Of a DNA stretch of 64,000 nucleotides, positions 44,848-56,009 are shown in pieces. Position 1 is the stretch's first letter. The number at the start of each line of letters is the position of its first letter. A model generated the notes under the pieces. That model saw nothing but the letters and a program-made list of their open reading frames with translations, ran no database searches and was not told the DNA's origin. Position numbers and translations under genes: made by a program. This DNA comes from Ichthyophis bannanicus (taxonomy: Eukaryota > Chordata > Amphibia > Gymnophiona > Ichthyophiidae): assembly GCA_033557465.1 (NCBI GenBank), contig CM066033.1, positions 585,434,438 to 585,498,437 on the forward strand, read 5' to 3'.

Positions 44848-45251
44848 ACCGCAAATGCCGGCCACTGCCGATTTACTTCTTTCCCTGCAGCTGGACCTTT
44901 GATCCGGCCTCCTATGGCCAGGGTCCTGCTGCGGGGAACTTACTTGACCCTCCCTACCTTTTTTACTGGGCCCAGTAGCAGGATCCCCTGACATCCAGGG
45001 AAACTTATTCCACCCCTGTGTTGTGGTGTTCACAGCCCCAGACGTATAGGGCCGACTTCAGAATCGACCCTGTACGTCCAGGGTCGCGGATCGCTCATGC
45101 CCTGCCCTTGCTGCGCCTCAGTAACGCCCCCTCCTGCCCCTGTCTAGGCTTCCCCATACAAACGCGCTGTTTGTACGAGGAGGCATTAGCTTGCAGGGGA
45201 GCGAATAGCGGGGATTGACGTCCAAACAGGACATCCATCCCTGCTATTCGC

Positions 45252-45497
45252 TGTACTGGAGGACAGCAACCTCGGGCCGGAAGATAGCAACCTCGGGCCA
45301 GAGGGACTAGGATTTCTAATCCCACAGACGCTTCTTGTGGCCTTGGGCAAGCCACTTAACCCTCCATTAGTTCAGGTACAAAATGTAGATAATGAGCCCT
45401 TTGGAGACAAGGGAAATATATACCGTACCTGAATGTACACTGCTTTAACCCAGTGAAAAGTGGTATATAAGCATTGCTAAATAAATAAATAAATACT
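45252..45497 (+). mobile_element. SINE-4: 5'-truncated SINE with a different tail
   Basis: It starts inside the SINE body (ctggaggacagcaacctcgg), has an internal duplication of agcaacctcgggcc, and contains gccttgggcaagccacttaa. The tail differs from SINE-2 and SINE-3: ataccgtacctgaatgtac, then gtggtatataagcattgc and (taaa)n. Confidence 0.65.
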
Positions 45498-45787
45498 GAA
45501 TGATCCCCTTAGTATTTAACTACCACTGGAAAGGCGTGAGCTGAAAGTGAGTTACATTCAGGTATGGAGGTATTTCCCTGTCTCCAGATGACATCTGTCT
45601 TCTGATGGAACCCCCCACTCCCCCCCTATTAGCGTTATATTGCATATGCTGTATGGGCATGACTAGACGTACCCCGCCAGCCCACTGCATAGACAGCATG
45701 CACATGTATGAGAGCACCAGGCATACACTGCAAGTGAGGTAGAAAGTCGTAAATAAGGGTGCCTGGCGTGGAATCACATAGCATGGA

Positions 45788-46072
45788 GTGGAGGAGTGGC
45801 CTAGTGGTTGGGGCAAGGTACTTCAGGCCGGAAGGTCGGGGGTTCAAATCCCACTAGAGGACAGCAACCTTGGGCCGGAAGGACTGGGGTTTCTAGTCCC
45901 ACAGGTGCTCCTTGTGGTCTTGGGCAAGCCACTTAACCCTCCATAGCCCATGTTCCCTGTAAAATAGTTATCTCCAAGTTATAATGCCCTGTTCAATGTA
46001 ATTTCAGTTTGTTCGATGTAAACCGCACTGATGCAGAATACCGCGGTATATAAGAGAATGTAATAAATGCCG
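45788..46072 (+). mobile_element. SINE-2: full-length tRNA-SINE with L2-type tail
   Basis: A box tggcctagtgg (45,797-45,807), B box ggttcaaatcc (45,841-45,851), core cttgggcaagccacttaacc, then gttcgatgtaaaccgcactg and cgcggtatataagagaat as the tail. It differs from SINE-3 at only about four positions over roughly 275 bp (by eye), so the family was active recently. Confidence 0.85.
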
Positions 46073-46394
46073 CTTGGAGGTCAGGTGAGTGACCTCTCAA
46101 CATATCATCCACACATAAGTAGCTGTGCAGTAGGCCCATGCGTGATGGTGCCTAAGCAGTCACATGATGTAGTTGGGCGGGGCTATCCGGCATCACAAAT
46201 GCTAAGGTATGCAAGGTATGGGAGGTCAGAGGTATTCTGAATCTACTCACTCTGATCCTGGAGGGCCCTGGATGTGTCCAGGCTCTCCCCTCCTTCCACA
46301 ATGGCAACATCAGTGGCATGGAGCATTTGCTGTGTGAGCTCCATGAGTGGAAAAGGCTGCCCATCCGGACAAACAGTTTTGGCCTTCCTGCTCG

Positions 46395-46636
46395 TATCCA
46401 AGCAGACTTGACGTCATTTTCGTTTTACTTCTTTGATGTCCTAGTTGCAGTGGTATATCAGATTTATCTTGCGACAGATATCCAGCCATTGCCTCTGCTT
46501 CTGATATGCACTTATCCATACATTCACATTGCCCAGGGGCACTCCCTGGTTAGCAAGCACCTCCTTCACCAGGACAAGTACGTCCCGCTCACTGAAATTA
46601 CCCTTTCGGGTAAACGCTTTAGTCTTTAGAGTCTTT
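46395..46636 (-). pseudogene. Myb/SANT-like domain remnant, Harbinger-type
   Basis: The minus strand reads RKGNFSERDVLVLVKEVLAN, then QRQWLDICRKINLIYHCN, a stop, DIKEVKRK, a stop, and RQVCLDTSRKAK. The three regularly spaced Trp-type positions and the 'FSERE...LV..V' opening fit the Myb/SANT-like DNA-binding protein found with Harbinger transposons or their domesticated relatives. Two in-frame stops make it a pseudogene. No Harbinger nuclease is visible nearby. The surrounding 46,073-46,394 and 46,637-46,940 show nothing else. Confidence 0.5.
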
Positions 46637-46955
46637 CTCTAGTATATGATAGCTATACCAATGGCAGTTGTAAAATGGGGGCACGCATATCCCATCAGGC
46701 TTTTATATGCACGTTTATATGGATGGCAGTGGGACATCTCTGATTTGAGCATCCACATTTTTGAAATGCCCCGTGAGTATGTATGTTTCTGTTGACATAG
46801 ATGTGCGTGGCACCCGCTTTATACATTGGTAGCAAAAATGTCCATGTTTTTGCTCTCATAGATTGCTGCTCTCATCCATAGCCCTGACCCCAGGAGCTTC
46901 TGTACTACCTAGGTGATATGGATGCTGTGAATATGCCATTCCTTAGCGTCCCTCC

Positions 46956-47070
46956 AGTCTAGTCCTGAACCTTTGGGGTCTTGCTCCTCCTCAAGCAGCT
47001 TGGAGACTGAGAAACATCATCCTTTTGATGACACCGGTATAAATACACAGGATCCGCCTCCTGACTCCAG
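46956..47070. repeat. DIRS-C left inverted terminal repeat
   Basis: 115 bp, the reverse complement of 56,427-56,541 with 2 mismatches by eye. Outside it, 46,941-46,955 (ccttagcgtccctcc) is specific to the left terminus. A tataaatac at 47,038-47,046 sits within the repeat and could serve as a TATA element for the leader transcript. Confidence 0.88.
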
Positions 47071-47798
47071 TTATCTCAGTCTCCAAGCAGCTGGAGGGCT
47101 GGTGAGCCCAGAGATAGGGGCTCACTAGAGGAGCAATTAAGCAGAAGAGTTAGAGATATATGGTTTAAAAGTTGTTTTTTGGGATTAGAAGCCAGGGTGG
47201 CTTTATGCTACAGAGGGGGATCTGTAAAGAAAGCTGTGCTGAGCTGCTTATTTCCCCCCTTCCTTTCCCTCCCCTCCTACTCCTTTCCTCTCTCTCTCTC
47301 TGAAGTCATGGTTCCTGCTGAGAATTAGCAAATTTGTGGGGGAGAGGTAAAGCCGGTTCCCGAACCCACTGTTATGAGTGAGGAACCAGCAGAATAACAG
47401 CAGAAGTGCTACCTGTTGTTCATGCCTGGCCGCGCCAATGCCGAAGTGTGATTCTGGCAGATTGCGGCAGTCTTTGATCTGCAGTCCTGGTCTCTCCCCT
47501 AACGCTGAAGCCACGATCCTGGCTGAGCGCAGGGAGGGTGTGTTTTCCCCATCTCCAAGCCTCTGCGGCAAGGTAAGGGGGCCCGGGTCGTCGAGACGTC
47601 TCTGCTTCAGTCGGGGGCATAGAAGCAGCGTGTGGAGAACGGGGTAGGCTGTGCTGCATGGCGGGCACACGCGCGCGGGAAACTCCGTTGCTTCTCAGAA
47701 GCATTTCTTTAGCGTTTTCATTTTAGCGAGGGAAGCCTCGTTTTGAAAATGTGGGTATTGGTTAAGGGAGGGGAGTGTACTAGGAGTATCCTCACTGT

Positions 47799-50700
47799 TG
47801 TTGTTGTTGATAAGTGCCGTCGAGTCGGAGTCGACTCATGGCGACCCTCTGGATAGCTACCCTAAATTGTGTTCGGTCTTCAGTCAGGCGGCTCATTGTT
47901 GACAGACTGGTACCCGTAGCTGCTGTTGTTGTATCGATCCATCTCATTGCTGGCCTTCCTCTTTTGCGTTGACCTATCTTGCCAAGCATAATGTCTTTCT
48001 CTAATGATCTCTCTCTTCGCATGATGTGTCCAAAGTATGAAAGTCAAAGTCTTGTCATCTGAGCTTCTAAAGAAAGCTTAGGTTTGATCTCCTCTAGTAC
48101 TGACTGGTTTGTTCTTCGGGCAGTCCATGGTATACACAGTATTCGCCGCCAGCACCATAATTCAAAGGCATCAATTTTCTTCCTATCTATCTTTTTCACT
48201 GTCCAGCTCTCACATCCATATGATGTTATTGAAAATACCATGGCTTGAACAAGTCAAATCTTTGTATGGAGAGAGACATCTCTGCTCTTGAGAATCTTAT
48301 CTAGGTCTTTCATAGCCATTCTGCCAAGAGCAATGCGTCGTCTGATTTCTTGACTGCTTGTTGCTTCTTTATTGATAGTTGATCCAAGTAGGTTAAAGTT
48401 GTTCACAATTTCAATTTCTTCTCCTTCAACGATGAACCTGTTGATTATGCCAGTTATCATGATCTTTGTCTTCTTTACATTAAGGTGCAGGCCCATTTTG
48501 AGACTATGTTCTTTGATTGTGAGAAGCAAATGTTTCAGATCATCTTCACTTTCAGCCAGTAATGTGGTATCATCAGCATAGCGAAGGTTGTTGATGAGTC
48601 TTCCACCAATCTTCACACCTCTGTTGTCTTCATACAATCCTGCTTCTCTGATGATTTGTTCTGAATATAAATTAAACAGGTAGGGGGAAAGTATGCAGCC
48701 TTGTCTTACACCTTTGCTTATTTTAGACCATTCTGTTTCTCCTTGTTCCGTTCAAACTGTTGCTTCTTGATCAATGTACAGATTGTGCAAGAGAACGATC
48801 AGGTGTTCTGGTATACCCATGCTTCTTAATGTGGCCCAGAGTTTCTCATGGTTTACACAGTCAAAAGCCTTGCTATAGTCGATAAAGCACAAATAGATAT
48901 CCTTTTGGTATTCTTTAGTCTTTTCAAGGATCCATCTCACATCCGCAATGATGTCTCTCGTTCCTTGCCCTTTCCTGAACCCTGCTTGCACTTCAGGTAG
49001 TTCTTGTTCCAGGTATGGTTGTAGTCTCTTTTGAATAATCTTCAGTAGAATCTTGCTGGCATGTGGGATCAGAGCGATTGTGCGATAATTTCCACAGTCA
49101 GTTGGATCACCTTTCTTTAGTATTGGTATAAACACAGATCTTTTCCAGTCAGTTGGCCATGATGTTGTCTTCCATATTTCTTGGCAAAGCCTTGTGAGTA
49201 TGGTAACAGCTGCATCAGATTGCTGCAATACCTCTATGGGAATGCTATCAATGCCTGGTGCTTTGTTCTTTGATAAGGCTTTCAATGCTGCTTCAACTTC
49301 TTCTTTCATCACCAATGGTTCCCGATCATAAGGTACAGGTTGAAACGGCTGTTGGTCCACTTGATCTTTATCATATAAAAACTCTGTATATTCCTTCCAC
49401 CTTTTCTTGATCTTCTCATCATCATTCAACATAGAACCTTGAGCATCTTGTAACATTCCAATTCGAGGCTGGAACTTTTTCTTTAACTCTCGTAGCTTTA
49501 GGAAAGCCGATCTTGTTCTTCCTCTAATAGTTTCTGCTTCTATTTCCTTGCAAGTGTCATTGTAGTACTTTCCCTTGTCCTGTCTTGCTGCACGTTGGAA
49601 ATCTCTGAGTTCTGCGATTGTCTTTCTTTCTCCTCTGGCTTTAGCTTCTCGGCGTTTCTGGGCAATTTTCAGAGCTTCTTCCGTCATCCATTTTGGCCGT
49701 TTTTGCTTTTTCACCTTTTGTAGAGACTTCTCGCTTTCTTCCAACACAACCTTCTTGATGTCATTCCATAACTCTTCCGGAGCTCTGTCATTTGTATCTA
49801 AAGCAGCAAATCGATTTTGCAGGCAGTCTTTAAATTCCAGTGGTATATTCTCAAGGTCATATTTTGCTGCATTCTTGAGTGGTTTGCTCTTTTTCAACTT
49901 TAGCTTGAGTTTGCATACTAGTAGTTGATGATCTGTACCACAGTCAGCTCCAGGTTTTGTCTTTGTTGATGTTACAGAGCTTTTCCATCGTTGACTTCCA
50001 CATATGTAGTCAATTTGATTTTTATATAATCCATTCGGTGAAGTCCATGTGTACAGTCGCCGTTTGTGTTGCTGGAAGAAGGTGTTTGAGATGAATAGAT
50101 CATTGGTCTTGCAGAATTCTATCAGTCTTTCTCCAGCTTCATGTCTGTTGCCAAGTCCATATTTTCCAACTACTTTGCCTTCTTCTTTGTTGCCAACTTT
50201 TGCGTTCCAGTCACCCATGACTATCAGGATATCCTGTTTGCATGTTCTGTCAATTTCAGCTTGTACTTGTTCATAGAACTCTTCAATTTCATTCTCTTCT
50301 GCAGCTGTTGTTGGGGCATATACTTGAATTATAGTTGTGTTGATAGGCAATCCTCGTAGACGAATAGAGATTAAGCGTTCGCTGACTGCATTGTATTTCA
50401 TTACAGTTCTTGCAAGTTTCTTCTTTATTGTAAATGCAACACCATTTCTTCTTTGTCTTTCATTTCCAGCATAGTAGACCATGTGATCATCTGATGCAAA
50501 GTGCCCCATTCCAGTCCATTTCAGTTCGCTGACACCCAACAGATCAAGTTGTACACGTTCCATTTCATTCTTGACCACCTCCAACTTCCCTTGGTTCATG
50601 CTTCGTATGTTCCAATGTGTAAGACATCTTTACAGCTTCTGACTCTCATTTCATGCGCAGCTACATCAGCAGTCAGACTTCCCGAGGGCTTTGATCCAAC

Positions 50701-50988
50701 CACATCATAAATGCTGGCTTTACTCTGAAAAGTCTTTAGCTCTTCCCCAGTAGCTAGTTGAGTGCCTTCCGACCTGGGGGTCTCATCTTCCAGCACCATA
50801 GCACAATTTGTTTTGTTGTAACTATCCATTGGGTTTTCATGGCAAGATACAGAAGTAGATTGCCGGGCCTTTCTTCCGCGCAGTTTAAGTTTGGTGTTGT
50901 TGCCTTTGTCACAAAAATGTGATCCTCTGCTGTCAACACTGTCCCATTCTGCTGCTGCCCAGATGGGTGGTTTGTCTTGGTCTGGCAC
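47799..50988 (-). pseudogene. RTE endonuclease-reverse transcriptase, three TGA stops and one frameshift
   Basis: From 50,599 to about 47,799 one frame is kept throughout, broken only by TGA codons at 48,752-48,754, 48,254-48,256 and 48,044-48,046. Endonuclease blocks are LLGVSELKWTGMG, IIQVYAPTT, VMGDWNAKVG and GTDHQLLVC. RT blocks are NYRTIALIPHASK, CFIDYSKAFDCVNHE and NLRYADDTTLLAESE. The C-terminus has YGCESWTVKK and AFELWCWRR. The start of the endonuclease (VLHIGTY) lies in the previous frame (50,988-50,596), separated by an apparent small deletion at 50,600. All three stops can arise from CGA by C-to-T change. Confidence 0.88.
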
Positions 50989-51111
50989 CTCAGCTGAGAC
51001 CTGTCCTTCTTGGGAGACTCTGCCAGTAGTTAAACTACCGATAGTTTAGCTCTCAGCATCACTGATGCACGCAAGCCCTCACAGCACGACAAGCTGCAAA
51101 CCAAGTGAGAG
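47799..51111 (-). mobile_element. RTE (BovB-like) LINE, full length, inside DIRS-C
   Basis: A 3.3-kb element flanked by an 11-bp duplication atcctcactgt (47,788-47,798 and 51,112-51,122). The 3' end on the minus strand reads gagtcgactccgactcgacg, then a CAA-rich end (plus-strand ttgttgttgttga). It carries one long ORF and no separate RNase H. Length, the single ORF and the end sequence fit the RTE clade. It sits in the DIRS-C leader, upstream of gag. Confidence 0.9.
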
Positions 51112-51332
51112 ATCCTCACTGTACATATATTAAAAAAAAAAAAAAAGTTTCTGTTTCTCAGGTTCTTTGAAGAAAAGTTGGGGGAGGTTACTCAGGATCA
51201 AAGCAAGAGTTGAGCCCTAAGTGACCGTTCAGGTAGTAGCCTTCTAGACCACTCTGTTTACTCTGTGGTTCCAGAAGGGGAGCGGTCTCCGAAACAGGGG
51301 TTTGTAGAGGCTGTTTTCGGGAGTTAGTATCC

Positions 51333-52578
51333 ATGGAGCAGGGGCTTGAAGAGGGGGTTGAGGAACCCAAGGGGGTCACTTCTGATCTCTCAGAGCCAAA
51401 GGCTGCCGTTGAACTCCCCCTGGAGCCTGTGGCGGGGCCGTCATCCATACCGAGTGCTCCTGCTTTGCAGGTTCAAGTCCTGGGGAGCTTGGCGGTGATT
51501 TTTTCACCACAATTCGAATCTTTGATACAACAGGCATTCGGGGGAACGCAGATGAAGGCGTCAGGTTCCTCAGAGGGGGAACTGGGGGACAAGCGGACGG
51601 GGACACCTCTGAGCACAGGAGGGATAGTAATCCCAGCAAAAAAGAGTAAGGACCGAGAAGGAGCGGTCGGAGTAATCCGTTGCGTCAGAGGGTGTTCATT
51701 CGGAGGACTTAGAGCAGGATTTGGAGTTGGAAGAGGATTTAGAGGAAGGAGAGATTACAGAACAGGAAGATCAGGCGCGAGTGGTTCAGATTTTCAGGAG
51801 AGAGGAGTTACCAGCACTGATATCTGAAACGCTTAAGGCGCTTAATATGCCAGCAATGGGACCGGCGGAAGATGCCATGATAGAGGACCCATTGTTGCAG
51901 GCTTTTCGTAAGTCTCAGAAGGCTTTTCCTGTGCACAGAGTGATTAAGGAAATGATACAAGGAGAATGGGATATGCCGGAGGCTAGGCTGAAGGGGTCCA
52001 GAGTTATGTCTCGGCTCTACCCATTAGTGGAACAAGATCGTGAGTTATTTAGGTCCCCTAAGGTGGATGCCACGGTTTCGGCAGTTACCAAGAAAAGTAC
52101 CATTCCAGTATAGGGGAGTGCAGCGCTGAAGGATGCGCAGGACAGAAAATTGGATACCTTGTTGAAACAGGTTTTTGACGTTAATGCGCTGTCCCTGCAA
52201 GCGCCCATTTGTAGAGCTTGAGTAGCCAGAGCTTGCCTGCGTTGGGCTCAGCACCTTCAGGCAGAACAGACAGTGGATACGGCCATGGAGGCTGCCAGGA
52301 TAGAGACGGGGGCGGCTTATTTTGCCGACATTCATTATGATCTGGTTCGCGAGTTGTCGAATAGTATGGCGTCTGCAATAGCGGCCAGGCGGTATCTTTG
52401 GTTATGCAATTGGGCAGCTGATGGCTCTTCCAAGTCAAGGTTAAGTAAGCTTCCGTTCAGGGGGAAGCTACTTTTTGGAGAAGATCTGGAGAAGCTCGTG
52501 AAGGATTTGGGAGAATTCAAGGGCGGTTGGCTGCCGGAGGACAGGCAGAAGCAGAGTCGGTCGGTCCCGACCAACTAA
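51333..52578 (+). pseudogene. DIRS-C gag-like protein
   Basis: The first frame starts at 51,333 (MEQGLEEGVEEPKGVTSDL) and is valid to about 51,660. The remainder follows in the frame of 51,721-52,578: an acidic stretch ELEEDLEEGEITEQED, HRVIKEMIQGEWDMPE, LFRSPKVDATVSAVTKK, RYLWLCNWAADGSSKSRLSK and KLVKDLGEF. In-frame stops are TAG at 52,111 and TGA at 52,219. The same blocks appear in DIRS-B. No zinc knuckle is evident. The protein has no known enzymatic role. Confidence 0.75.
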
Positions 52579-52828
52579 GGGTCAACAGAGAGAGATTTTC
52601 ATCGTTTTCGTCCCCCAAGGTTTGGGCAAGTGCAAAGAGGACAATTCCCCTATCGCAGCCAGGGATTTTGAGGTTTCAGAGGAGCGGGCAGAGGATTTGC
52701 GGCCCACTCTTCCTCCAATCTTCGAAAGTCACAATGAAGCCAGGGAGGCCCAGGCGGGACAGGTGCCGATAGGGGGTCGCCTGCGGAACGTTTGGCCGTG
52801 ATCTGGACCCAGGCAGGATAATCAGTGG

Positions 52829-53890
52829 GTGCTGGAAGTTATCCGCGAAGGTTATGCCTTGGAGCTTCAGCAGCCAGTGACCGATTTCTTTTGTACAATC
52901 CCCGTGCAAAGCACAGTCCAAATACGCAGCGGTGCAAGAGACCTTAGAACAACTGCTCTCCCTCAAGGCGGTGGTACCGGTGCCTCCAGACCTATGCGGC
53001 TGCAATCGGTACTCCATTTATTTCGTGGTGCCAAAGAAAGAAGGAACCTATCGGCCAATTTTTGAGCTCAAGCGGGTAAATCGCTGTCTAAAGGTGTCTC
53101 ATTTTCGAATGGAGACGTTACGATAGGTCATAGTAGTGGTGCGGAAAGACGAGTTTCTTACGTCCCTCGATTTGTCGGAAGCTTATCTGCACATTCCCAT
53201 TCGTCAGGAACATCAGATGTTTTTAAGATTCGCGGTCCCCATGAGACATTTTCAATTCCAAGCGTTACCTTTTGGTCTAGCTACAGCTCCATGAACCTTC
53301 ACCAAGGTGATGGTGGTAGTGGCGGCAGCATTAAGGAAGGATGGGGTCCTAGTACATCCTTATCTCGACGATTGGTTGATTCGAGCAAAATCCAGAGCGG
53401 AGAGCGAGGCGGCCACAGTCAGAGTGTTGGCGTTTTTGGAGAGGCTCGGTTGGGTAGTCAGTGTATCCAAGAGCAAGTTGAGTCCGTCGCAGACGCTGGA
53501 GTACCTGGGGACTCGGTTCGATTCGATACGAGTGTTGGGAAAGTGTTTCTGCCGCAGAAGCGGGCACAAGGTTTGAGAAGGTTGGTCTGCAGATTTCTGC
53601 GCAACAGACACACCATGGCCTGGCTCTATCTGCAGTTGTTAGGTATCATGGCAGCGACACTCGAGTTAGTGCCGTGGGCGAGAGCCCACATGAGACCCTT
53701 GCAAAGAGCATTACTCAGACGATGGTCGCACCAGGACGACAGTCTGTCTCACGTATTACCCTGTCTGCAGGAGACGCGTCAGGCTCTCCTATGGTGGTTG
53801 AGGCCTGAGAATCTGGAGAAAGGAATGCCCTTAGAGGCACCAGATTGGATTCCCCTAACGACAGATGCCAGTCTATCAGGTTGGGGCGCT
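52829..53890 (+). pseudogene. DIRS-C reverse transcriptase
   Basis: WVLEVIREGYALELQQPVTD opens the domain at about 52,829. From 52,932 a frame runs YFVVPKKEGTYRPIFELKRV, TSLDLSEAYLHIPIRQEHQ, FQALPFGLATAP and PYLDDWLIRAKSR, the catalytic DD. It reaches 53,576, broken by TAG (53,124) and TGA (53,292). The thumb and linker continue in the frame from 53,291 (LLGIMAATLELVPWARAHM). All RT catalytic residues are visible. Confidence 0.82.
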
Positions 53891-54640
53891 CATGTCCAAG
53901 GAAGGTTCGTGCAAGATTTGTGGACCGATTAGGAGAATGCCTGGTCGATCAACAGGTTAGAGTTGCGAGCGGTAGTCCTGGCGCTAAGAGCCTTTCGGGG
54001 GGTGTCTTCACGGGAAAGACGTTTGTGTATTTTCCGACAATGCGACGACAGTAGCCTATATCAACCGGCAGGGGGGGGCACCAGCAGTGTGCCGCTGGAA
54101 ACCGCGGCCGATCAGTTGTTCGAGTGGGCCGAGGTACATCTACTAGCAGTGTCATCGGCGCATGTAGCTGGGGTGGAAAATGTGGAGGCTGATTTTCTGA
54201 GTCGGGCAAGAGTAGACCCGGGAGAGTGGGTCCTCCATCCGCAGGTGTTTGAAGTGGTGGTGTGTCGATGGGGCCCGCCGGTAATGGATCTCATTGCGAC
54301 TTTTCACTCCACAAAGGCCAGTCGATTCTTCAGCAGAAGTCGGGAAAGGATGTTGGAAGGCCTGGATGCATTAATTCAGCCCTGGCCGGTGGACCGACTA
54401 CTCTACGTGTTTCCGCCATTGGTGTTAATAGGTCGGGTGCTGCAGTGCATAGAACGTCACAGAGGACAGGTGATCTTAATTGCGCCGGATTGGCCAAGAT
54501 GTCCTTGGTATGTGAAATTGATGAGGCTCCTGGTAGACAAGCCATGGAAGCTGCCGGTTCAGAGGGACCTGTTAGTTCAGGGACCTCTGTTTATGCCTCA
54601 GGTAGATCCGTTCTCGCTTACAGCTTGGCTATTGAAAGGG
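53840..54640 (+). pseudogene. DIRS-C RNase H and linker
   Basis: PLTTDASLSGWGAHVQGRF holds the first RNase H Asp. TAG at 53,930 interrupts, and LELRAVVLALRAF follows. The SDNATTVAYINRQGG block lies at about 54,034-54,079 in a different frame from its flanks, so two compensating shifts enclose it. Then HLLAVSSAHVAGVENVEADF with the His/Asp block, WVLHPQVFEVVVCRWGPPVM and LLYVFPPLVL of the linker. Confidence 0.8.
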
Positions 54641-55986
54641 CAAGGTTGATAGCGAGAGGTTATTCGGCGGCGGTAGTGGCCACTTTGTTGAAAGCTCGGA
54701 AGAGATTGACTTCCTTAGCGTATATTCGGGTTTGGCGTGTGTTTGAAGCTTGGTGTGTGGACAAGAAGGTTATAGCCTTAAAAGCGATGATATCTCAGGT
54801 ACTGGCGTTTTTTCAGGAAGGATATGAGAAGGGCTTAGCGGCTGCATACCTAAGGGTGCAGTTGGCAGCTCTATCCTGTTACAGAGGTAAGGTAATTTTA
54901 TTTTTTATTTTATTTTTATTCTCTTATATACCGCGCTATTCTGCATCAGTGCGGTTTACAGTGAACAAACTGAAATTACATTGAACAGGGCATTATAACT
55001 TGGAGATAACTATTTTACAGGGTACATGGGCTGTGGAGGGTTAAGTGGCTTGCCCAAGACCACAAGGAGCACCTGTGGGACTAGAAACCCCAGTCCTTCC
55101 GGCCCAAGGTTGCTGTCCTCTAGTGGGATTTGAACCCCCGACCTTCCGGCCTGAAGTACCTTGCCCCAACCACTAGGCCACTCCTCCACTCCAAAAGGTG
55201 AGGCACTAGGGGGACATCCAGATGTCAAACGTTTTTTAAGGGCGGTCTCTCTGTTGCGACCACCGTGTAGGCAAGTTGTTCCGACGTGGGATTTACATCT
55301 AGTGCTGGAAGCTTTGGTGCATGCACCTTTCGAACCTTTGACGAGAGTGTCGCTGAAGGATCTTACTTTAAAGTTGGTGTTTCTGGTGGCTATCTCTTCA
55401 GCCAGGAGAATATCTGAGTTACAAGTGTTGTCCTGTAGGGGAACCCTTTCTTGTTTTTAGTGATACAAAATTGGTGTTGAGGACAGTGCCATCCTTTTTG
55501 CCCAAAGTGGTATCACCTTTTCATGTGAATCAGGCGGTGTCACTGCCGGTATTTGAGGAAGGCAGTGCGGGTTCTGCTTCAAAGCAGTTACATAGGTTGG
55601 ATGTTCAAAGGGCACTGAAGCGGTATTTGAAAAGTACAGCTTCTTTCCGTAGGTCGGATAGATTGTTTGTTTTGTTTGGAGGTCCAAAGAAAGGGCAAGC
55701 AGCGTCAAAAGCTTCCATTGCCAGATGGCTTAAAGAAGCAATTGTGTCCTCGTATATTTTGAAAGGTAAAGCAGTTCCGGAAAGGCTAAGGGCTCATTCG
55801 ACTAGGGCGCAAGCAACATCATGGGCAGAGTGTAGTTTAGTGCCCGCAGTGGAAATTTGTAAGGCGGCTACTTGGTCGTCTTTGCATTCCTTTGTCAAAC
55901 ATTATCGTCTAGACTTGCAGGCAGAGAGGGATGCCTGTTTTGGATCAGCAGTGCTTCAGGCTGGTCTAGCGGGTCCCTCCCGTTGA
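54600..55986 (+). pseudogene. DIRS-C tyrosine recombinase, interrupted by SINE-3
   Basis: The N-terminal domain is in the frame to about 54,890 (LIARGYSAAVVATLLKAR, YIRVWRVFEAWCVDKK). SINE-3 splits it. After 55,192 the core gives HAPFEPLTRVSLKDLTLKLV and AISSARRISELQVLS with the catalytic Arg. After a frame change at about 55,450, 55,471-55,986 gives RLRAHSTRAQATSWAE with the HxxR pair and KAATWSSLHSFVKHYRLDLQ with the catalytic Tyr. All catalytic residues are readable, but the frame is broken. The stop at 55,984 is followed directly by the ICR. Confidence 0.85.
54896..55192 (-). mobile_element. SINE-3: tRNA-SINE in the DIRS-C recombinase
   Basis: On the minus strand: A box at 55,180-55,170, B box at 55,136-55,126, core and tail (cactgtaaaccgcactgatg, then gcgcggtatataagagaat and A/T-rich end at 54,915-54,896). 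It is nearly identical to SINE-2. Similar short sequences flank it (aaggtaa at 54,887 and aaggtga at 55,195), possibly a duplicated target. Confidence 0.85.
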
Positions 55987-56009
55987 CTTTTTGCACTGCT
56001 CTGTTACAT

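Noticed and set aside
50590..50605. An ATGA overlap of two RTE frames, like a stop-start translational coupling site
   Set aside because: The upstream frame ends in the first strand of the endonuclease (VLHIGTY) and the downstream frame continues the same domain, so a small deletion splitting one ORF explains it better than two coupled ORFs.
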